A stretch of 64,000 nt of DNA from Notospermus geniculatus. Its lineage: Eukaryota > Nemertea > Pilidiophora > Heteronemertea > Lineidae. Of this stretch, positions 56,761-64,000 are shown in pieces (the first letter of the stretch is position 1; every line of letters begins with the position of its first letter). The stretch is from NCBI GenBank assembly GCA_002633025.1, contig NMRB01000005.1, positions 633,082 to 697,081 on the forward strand, read 5' to 3'. Position numbers and translations under genes: made by a program. The notes below the pieces were generated by a model. It searched no databases. It was not told the DNA's origin and was given only the letters and a program-made list of their open reading frames with translations.

Positions 56761-57044
56761 CAACCAACCCTACCAGCTTCTTGCCAGTAGGGTTGGTTGA
56801 AATTGAAAGTTGCTTGCTGACAGGTCATGGCTGTCAACCAGCAATATGGAAAGGAGTGAATCATCTTGATGCTGAGCCCTTCATTATTTCTAATCAATTA
56901 ATAGCAGATGATGGACTCTGAATATCACAGTCAGTATGTTTTGTTAAAGATTCATATCATATTGTCTGACTGACAAGCAATGAAGGACCACGGATTGATT
57001 ATAATGACAGCGATGTTAAAGATTTATCAATATGTTCTCATCAT

Positions 57045-57133
57045 CCTCCCATAGCAGGGTTTTGGTCTCACTCCTCTTCATATGCTTTGTGTGTGTTGGT
57101 GTAGAGCAAGGTAGAAAACCCCTGCTGGGAGGA
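57045..57133. repeat. TCCTCCCATAGCAGGG hairpin, copy 1
   Basis: Arms TCCTCCCATAGCAGGGTTTT / AAAACCCCTGCTGGGAGGA around a CTCTTCATATGCTTTG loop. Further copies at 59103-59194 and, diverged, 62647-62730. Confidence 0.7.
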
Positions 57134-57239
57134 TATGTTGTTATGTCCTCCAGCTTGGACATCAGTGTGAATGAACCCAGTGAATGGAAGCACTGGATGA
57201 TCTGTTCTGAGCTGATAGTCCTTCAACTATGGATAGGCT

Positions 57240-57455
57240 TGACAGAGCGCTTTCCACTCACAACCAAATGACCCCAGTCTCTCCAGAAACCTTTCTGGGG
57301 AACTAAAGAGCAGTGCATTCAGCACAACCCTTGATCCTCTCAGACCAGTTGAGATTACTGAGTGGTGACTCGGCCGTACAGAATCGAACCCAGGGCCTCT
57401 CGCTGGGTGGGTCTGATGCTCCAATCAATTCGCTACATTGCTCCCCCAACTTGGA
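57240..57455 (-). mobile_element. tRNA-derived SINE, copy 1
   Basis: On the minus strand, GTAGCGAATTGATTGGAGCA resembles a tRNA A box and GGGTTCGATTCTG a B box, about 45 bases apart, with unrelated sequence following. The duplicate is at 59290-59509. Confidence 0.55.
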
Positions 57456-58383
57456 ACCTCCGATTGTGAACATAGACAAGTTGCAATACGACTATACCAG
57501 AGTAACAGGTGGTGGATGAGTTCCTATTTTGTGTCTCAACCTTTAATTTAAAGAAAACCCATCAAGATATCAAGCTGAGATCTGACCCTCTGTTCCCTTG
57601 TAATGTTGGCGTGCACTTTCACCTTGAAAATGGTATTTCCTGTCCGCAAGATGCGATTTTGTGACCAGAAATCCAATTTATGTTCCCTGTGTTGACAAGT
57701 ATGAAAAGTTCGCGTTAGGATTTCATTCATGACCAGGTCACGATCGCTGACTTTGACACCCACATCAGGCAAATCTTTAGTTTGTGGCACACTTTCCTGA
57801 ACTGTTGACACGCATACTAATTGAGTAGGGTTTGTAATGAGTCTTCTGCGATGGTTTCAAAAAATGTTTGGCACTCTTGCCCGATACGCCCGAGTGTCTC
57901 GTATTCATTGCAATATGGACCATCTGAATGTTATCAGATCAGAGATCGAAATTTCTGTCATCAATTCACACTAAAGCCTTTCACAATTTTGCTTTCACGC
58001 TCTACCTTGATATTATCCAGTCGTTAGGAAATTTAGGGTTCAATGTTTCTGATATTTTGTTATGGAGTACAGAAGAAATGATGATTTATTGGTGTGGGTT
58101 TGACCTATAATTGAAATGGTCCGATATAAGTGACTTTCAACAGATTTTTTTGCAATTGGATTTCCTTCGCCATGGAGTACATTTCTTGTTTTCCTCGGAG
58201 ATTGGTAAGTAAACAAACTGCTGTTTTCTGTTTCTTTCTGGCAAAAACTGCAAAGGCTCTCATTGAAGGGGGGGGGGGGCAGGTATAAGGAAGTCGGGCA
58301 AAGATGAAGCTGTCACATCCCCCTCACGTGGGAACTGCCGTTTGCCGCCAGTTAGCTTGGTAAGAAACTGAGGAATTCTAGCA

Positions 58384-58455
58384 GGGAGCATAGTGGTTAG
58401 AATGTTGGACTTGTGACGAAGAGATCACTGGTTCAATTCCCGATTGAGGCATTAC
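58384..58455 (+). mobile_element. tRNA-like SINE head, copy 1
   Basis: GCATAGTGGTTAGAATGTTGG (A-box-like) and GGTTCAATTCC (B-box-like) with tRNA spacing, resembling a Glu/Asp-type tRNA head. No acceptor stem or CCA end, so not a tRNA gene. Confidence 0.6.
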
Positions 58456-58474
58456 TCTGTACTTTCAACTAGAG

Positions 58475-58645
58475 TGATGATAAACAGGAAGTCAATTTCC
58501 AGAATCTTAGCAAATTTTCGACCCCAAGCGGGGTCTTCTTCAGGCTGGCACTTTCAAGTCGAGCTACCAGTACACTTGAAAGTGCCAGCCTGAAGGGGTC
58601 GAAAATTTGCTAAGATTCTGGAAATTGACTTCCTGTTTATCATCA
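58475..58645. mobile_element. Fold-back element with CTGAAGA-stem-GAAA core
   Basis: Arms begin TGATGATAAACAGGAAGTCA and end with the complement. On the minus strand the left arm reads CTGAAGA, AGACCCC-GCTT-GGGGTC, GAAA; the right arm has lost about 15 bases of that stem. Same plan as 51771-52056 with unrelated flanking sequence. Confidence 0.55.
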
Positions 58646-59102
58646 TTTTGTGTGTCAATTTTTGCTTTCTCTTTCTTTGGTTCAACTACAGAGTGGTGGA
58701 TGAGCTGCTCCTTGAGTTCCCTGAAAGGTTTCTTGAGAGATTTATGTGGTGCTTTGAGACTGTATGACAGTGGAAAGTGCTATATCATTGATTCAAAGCC
58801 CAGTATTTAGCGGGCTCGGCTATCAAGTTGGTGGACTGAAAATTCTCAGCATGAGAGAATCGTTGGCCAAGTTTGGTGCATAAACCATAATGGTAAAGGA
58901 CGGGAAGTAAACAGTGGAGAAGAATAAACGAAAAAGATTATTCAAAACTCTAAAATGGCATTTAACAAAGTACATGTGTACACATTTCAAGAGNGTATGT
59001 TTTGTTAAAGATTCATATCATATTGTCTGACTGACAAGCAATGAAGGACCAGGGATTGATTATAATGACAGCGATGTTAAAGATTTATCAATATGTTCTC
59101 AT

Positions 59103-59194
59103 CATCCTCCCATAGCAGGGTTTTGGTCTCACTCCTCTTCATATGCTTTGTGTGTGTTGGTGTAGAGCAAGGTAGAAAACCCCTGCTGTGGGAG
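59103..59194. repeat. TCCTCCCATAGCAGGG hairpin, copy 2
   Basis: Duplicate-unit copy of 57045-57133. Confidence 0.7.
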
Positions 59195-59289
59195 GATATG
59201 TTGTCATGTCCTCCAGCTTGGATATCAGTGTGAATGAACACAGTGAATGGAAGCACTGGATGATCTGTTCTGAGCTGATAGTCCAAATA

Positions 59290-59509
59290 TGGATAGGCTT
59301 GACAGAGCGCTTTCGACTCTCACAACCAAATGACCCCAGTCTCTCCAGAAACCTTTCTGGGGAACTAAAGAGCAGTGCATTCAGCACATTCCTTGATCCT
59401 CTCAGACCCATTGAGATTACCGAGTGGTGACTCGGCCATACAGAATCGAACCCAGGGCCTCTCGCTGGCGGGTCTGATGCTCCAATCAATTCACTACATT
59501 GCTCCCCCA
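59290..59509 (-). mobile_element. tRNA-derived SINE, copy 2
   Basis: D5 unit 2 copy of 57240-57455. Confidence 0.55.
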
Positions 59510-60427
59510 ACTTGGAACCTCTGATTGTGAACATAGTTGCAATACGACTATACCGGAGTAACAGGTGGTGGATGAGTTCCTATTTTGTGTCTCAACCTTT
59601 TAATTTAAAGAAACCTATCAAGATATCAAGCTGAGATCTGACCCTCTGTTCCCTTGTAATGTTGGCGTGCACTTTCACCTTGAAAATGGTATTTCCTGTC
59701 CGCAAGACGCAATTTTGTGACCAGAAATCCAATTTATGTTCCCTGTGTTGACAAGTATGAAAAGTTCGCTTAGGGATTTCATTCATGACCAGGTCACGAT
59801 CGCTGACATTGACACCCACATCAGGCAAATCTTTATTTTGTGGCACACTTTCCAGAACTGTTGACACGCATACTAATTGAGCAGGGTTTGTAATGAGTCT
59901 TCTGCGATGGCTTCAAAAAATGTTTGTCACTCTTGCCCGATACGCCCGAGTGTCTCGTATTCATTGCAATATGGACCATCTGAATGTTATCAGATCTGAG
60001 ATCGAAATTTCTGTCATCAATTCACACTAAAGCCTTTCACAATTTTGCTTTCACGATCTACCTTGATATTATCCAGTCGTTAGGAAATTTAGGGTTCAAT
60101 GTTTCTGATATTTTGTTATGGAGTACAGAAGAAATGATGATTTATTGGTGTGGGTTTGACATTAAATTGAAATGGTCCGATATAAGTGACTTTTAACAGA
60201 TTTTTTTGCAATTGGATTTCCTTCGCCATGGAGTACATTTCTTGTATTCCTCGGAGATTGGTAAGTAAACAAAACACTGTTTTCTGTTTCTTTCTGGCAA
60301 AAACCGCAAAGGCTCTCATTGAAGGGGGGCAGGTAAGGAAGTCGGGCAAAGATGAAGCTGTCACATCCCCTCACATGGGAACTGCCATTTGCCGCCAGTT
60401 AGCTTGGTAAGAAACTGAGGAATTCTA

Positions 60428-60500
60428 GCAGGGAGCATAGTGGTTAGAATGTTGGACTTGTGATCAAGAGGCCACAGGTTCAATTCCCGATTGAGGCATC
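60428..60500 (+). mobile_element. tRNA-like SINE head, copy 2
   Basis: D5 unit 2 copy of 58384-58455, with the same A and B boxes. Confidence 0.6.
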
Positions 60501-60528
60501 ACTCTGTCCATTCAACTACAAAGTGATG

Positions 60529-60710
60529 ATAAACAGGAAGTCAATTTCCAGAATCTTAGCAAATTTTCAACCCCAAGCGGGGTCTTCTTCAGGCTGGCAC
60601 TTTCAAGTCGAGCTATCAGAAGTGTAAACAGGTAGCTTCTGGTAGCACTGGTAGCTTCTGGAGAAGATTCTGGAAATTGATTTCCTGTTTATCATCATTT
60701 TGTTTGTCAA
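60529..60710. mobile_element. Fold-back element, D5 unit 2 copy
   Basis: Counterpart of 58475-58645; the right arm is more degraded and replaced by GGTAGCTTCTGG repeats. Confidence 0.55.
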
Positions 60711-61046
60711 TTTTTGCTTTCTCTTTCTTTGGTTCAACTACCGAGTGGTGAATGAGCTGCTCCTTGAGTTCCCTGAAAGGTTTCTTGAGAGATTTATGTG
60801 GTGCTTTGAGACTGTATGACAGTGGAAAGTGCTATATCATTGATTCAAAGCCCAATATTTAGCGGGCTCTGCTATCAAGTTGGTGGACTGAAAATTCTCA
60901 GCATGAGAGAATCGTTTGCCAGGTTTGGTGCATAAACCATAATGGTAAAGGAGGGGAAGTAAACAGTGGAGAAGAATAAACGAAAAAGATTATTCAAAAC
61001 TCTAAAATGGCATTTAACAAAGTACATGTGTACACATTTCAAGAGA

Positions 61047-63045
61047 GGGTTAGCTATCGCATGGAGCTTCATTCAGACGATTTTGTATGTCCATGCAATT
61101 TTGCGTCGAAATACAAACAAATTGAGATGACACCTCAAGAGGGATTTCACAAGTAAAAAGTTTGTAATTGAGACCATTAGGATCCGGTGGACAATGGACC
61201 GTGTCAATCATTAGGAGATATCAATATCATGCAGAAAATTGATCTTCAATGCTTAAACTTGTGGTATTTTTATCGAGAAAACACAATCAGTTCCTCTTAC
61301 AAATCTGGTGAATTCTAATCATTTGATTTTTTTGGTTTGAAAATTTTCCATTAAAGTGCAGTGCTAAAAGGTGACAAATTTAATCTCTCCGTTTGACAAG
61401 ACCACAAATAAGATTTCTAAACTGATATCTTTATGCTTGTATTATATCGTTTGATTTTTCCATCAGTTGTCCCATTGTTGACTTTGTCAATCAAACATAC
61501 TTGGTATATCATCATTGCTTGCCAATTAGAAGTGAAATCTTTCATATACGTTTTTGTAAAAAAGCTTCTGGTTTCCCTCCATTCTTCGTATGCTTCATCA
61601 AAAGAAATTTGACATAATTCAGTTGGTTTGGACTGTAAAAAAAGTTAATTTGGAGTTCCATTGAATCTTTTCTTCTTCACCAAAGGCTCATAACTTCAAA
61701 ATCAGCCGTGGGTTTCTCAACATGCAATGCAGACTTTAACACAAATCCGCCCGGTTTGTGGCTGTCATGCTGCAAGATTTGCTAGTTCACCTATAGCTCA
61801 TCATCATCTTACAGGACTTTCATTAGTCCTGGAAGCCCTCCCTCTAAGTCCATGCTGATGGACCTGGACATGAGTTCGTAGACAGAAAGGATAGGTGCCA
61901 GGGTCAACCACTTTGAAGAGCGTGCTAACAAGATTGGCATGGCTTGCACAACCATTATAGGAAAGTCTGTAAAACAGGCCACACATTATTGACCATGGGA
62001 TGCAGAGCCCCATGAGTCCCAACTCCGCCCCCATGATCTTCAAATCACATGGAGGAGTAATTAGAAGGTGTGATAGATCAGTGCCTATCGGGCATTGCAG
62101 TGCAAACATGGTGGCGTTTCCTGATCATCCTTAGTCTGGATGAGCCGGTGTTAGACAGTTGATGTAACGAAAGAAAACTGTCTTCACTTGACTGAGAATC
62201 AGATAAATATTTTGAAACTGTAAAAACATAGTTGTCTTTAACCAGACTAACAGTCATGCCATCCAACAAAATCCAATGCACTGAGGAAAATTGTCGTGAC
62301 AGCCTCTGCACTGGATGCAGTTGGAGGCAACTGTCTGTGAGGGACTCAACTAAGGGTATCATGCTTCGATGCCCCTCTTACAAAATCCTGTCAAGAAATG
62401 ATGTAAAAATAGTAGACTAATGAGTCTCCTTCCACTTGGAATCATGAGAAAGGCAGCGTTTAGGTCAAAGTTCCGCTTGATTTGGTTGGTAATGATCGCC
62501 ATTCTTTAGGACAGTTTAGAAGATGAGAATTACTTTCACCAATTTTCACTTCTTGAAAGCAGAGGTTTGTTGAGGACATCTTGTCACTAAATTGTTTCCA
62601 GTTACACTTGAAGAAGGAGGAAGCATTGAACTCCGCGGTGCTGCCATCCTCCCAAAGCAAGGCTCGAGTCTCACTGCCTCTTCATACACTTAAGAGGAGC
62701 GAGGTAAAAACCCTGCTGTGGGAGGATTTGATCTTCTTTGAACTCCACATAGTTGAATGAAGCCATTCTACCCACAAGTAGGACCTCTGGTGAGGATTTC
62801 AAAGTGAGAGAGGGAAACTTCTCCTCTGTTCTTTTCATTTTGCGTTTCAGATGAGAAAACAATTACATTCTGATGCATCATGATGACGGTGCATGGATTT
62901 CTTGCAAAAGAGAGATAACAGCTCCTGTTTGCATTTTCTATTATAACAAATCAACTTATAAGAGGACCAAATCTGTCTCAGTTTTATCCCTAGTGATTTC
63001 ACACTCATCGCTGGTGAGATGTACTCTTCCCATGAAACAACTGTA
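61047..63045. other. No recognisable gene
   Basis: AT-rich. A minus-strand frame at 62109-61804 is open for 101 codons but matches no family I know. Confidence 0.5.
62647..62730. repeat. TCCTCCC hairpin, diverged copy
   Basis: Same arms with substitutions (TCCTCCCAAAGCAAGG / ACCCTGCTGTGGGAGGA) at a third site outside the D5 duplication, so this is a dispersed family. Confidence 0.65.
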
Positions 63046-63217
63046 TATAGAGGCTATGCACGTGACGTCATCAGCGAGGTGACGCCATGTTGGATGGAAC
63101 GTTGTGACATGCTGACGCAGTGCATCTGACCACGTGCTCCGTCCATTTTCCATCCAACACGTGGCGTCATACCCATTGATGACCTCATTTGATGACGTCA
63201 GTGCATAGCCTCTATAG
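63046..63217. mobile_element. MITE (TATAGAGGCTATGCAC ends)
   Basis: About 172-bp fold-back, ends TATAGAGGCTATGCACGTGA and TGACGTCAGTGCATAGCCTC, with inner arms GTTGGATGG / CCATCCAAC; TATA flanks suggest a TA target. Confidence 0.8.
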
Positions 63218-63702
63218 CAAATGTTCACATTACACTTTTTCCAGCATCTGTCCTGGTGTTGTGAATGTGGCAACAAATCTCTCTCCTTACTCTATGGTAT
63301 GAGAAAAGAAGCATTGCATTTGTGAGAAAAATGCTGAGAGTCGAACACCTTAAAATGAGGATGAAAAGTGTTTTCCTTGTTGTCAGATTCATCACTCAAG
63401 TATAACTGTAATGAAATTAATGAAACCTTGTTGAAAGCTACACGTAATGAGACTGAACCCAATATCCTGTTGCTGTGGGAGGTTGTACAGAAAACTCCAT
63501 TCATATCACGAATCACAGTCATATACGTATTTTGGAGTTGTGTTCATTTTTTTTCAGGTTTTCTATTAATTCAACTGTATACAATACTCTTTCAATTTCA
63601 TGAACTGCTGACGAAGTGGTTTTGTTACACTTCAGAATAGCAGGCGTAAATGTATCAATTTGGAAAATATGAATGTAATTGAAACCTATGAAACCGGTAC
63701 TG

Positions 63703-63980
63703 GCAGCAGAAGTACACACTACTACAGCAATAGGAATACACCTCTACAGCAATTAGAATACACTACTGCAGCAATTCAGATACACTAGCAATTTGAATAC
63801 AATTCTGCAGCAATTGGAATACACTTCTACAGCAATTGGAATACAGTTATGCAGCAATTAGAATACACTTCTGCAGCAATTAGAATACACTTATGCAGCA
63901 ATTAGAATACACTTATGCAGCAATTAGAAATACACTTCTGCAGAAATTGGAATACACTTCTGCAGCAGTTGGAATACATT
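63703..63980. repeat. 22-bp minisatellite
   Basis: About twelve copies of GCAGCAATTAGAATACACTT plus CT, running close to the window end. Confidence 0.92.
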
Positions 63981-64000
63981 ACTTCATTGGTGCTGGTGAG

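Larger units (their letters stand above)
56934..58993. repeat. Direct duplication D5, unit 1
   Basis: About 2.06 kb matched by 58995-61046; a lone N at 58994 separates the copies. Confidence 0.93.
58995..61046. repeat. Direct duplication D5, unit 2
   Basis: Second copy with SNPs and indels, continuous with unique sequence downstream. Confidence 0.93.

Noticed and set aside
58384-58455. Functional tRNA gene
   Set aside because: A and B boxes are present, but there is no paired acceptor stem or clean anticodon arm; fits a SINE head better.
61804-62109. 101-codon minus-strand frame
   Set aside because: No recognisable motif, no splice or promoter context, ordinary chance length for this region.

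Overview
The window looks like a metazoan nuclear genome, most likely a marine invertebrate deuterostome such as an echinoderm. The evidence is spliced genes with GT-AG introns of 0.2-5 kb, many short inverted-repeat (MITE-like) transposons, and frequent AGGCCTAC and TACCGGTA words. The species call is inference; the eukaryotic gene structure is read directly.

Two genes are well supported and diverge from each other. On the minus strand (165-7183) is a complete BTB-BACK-kelch gene co-orthologous to KLHL2/KLHL3. Eleven coding exons join in phase to 578 codons plus stop. On the plus strand (12906-28234) is a large gene whose 14 visible exons join in phase to 1815 codons plus stop. It has tandem calponin-homology domains, a Ser-Pro-rich tail, coiled coil, a long basic disordered region and a short conserved-looking C-terminus; its first exon(s) were not found and I cannot name the family.

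The dominant structural feature is nested direct duplication at a few percent divergence: KLHL exons 2-5 (2132-4062 / 4243-5871), 10104-11062 / 11063-11741, 14268-15859 / 15974-17566, a large block carrying the 3' half of the CH gene (22461-37292 / 37294-49935), and 56934-58993 / 58995-61046. Two of these have a lone N at the join. The copies differ mainly by clean transposon insertions with target-site duplications. The simplest reading is that both haplotypes of a very heterozygous genome were laid end to end, so the true locus is probably about 45 kb. Genuine tandem duplication is not excluded.

The stretch 50-64 kb has no recognisable gene. It holds minisatellites (43-bp, 37-bp and 22-bp periods), two kinds of tRNA-derived SINE heads, several MITEs, and fold-back elements whose arms carry a hammerhead-ribozyme-like core. 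Because paired copies give empty sites, several apparently undescribed non-autonomous elements can be delimited exactly: a 1.1-kb Tc1/mariner-like element, a perfect 224-bp palindrome with an 8-bp target duplication, and a 32-47 bp micro fold-back family with 7-bp target duplications.
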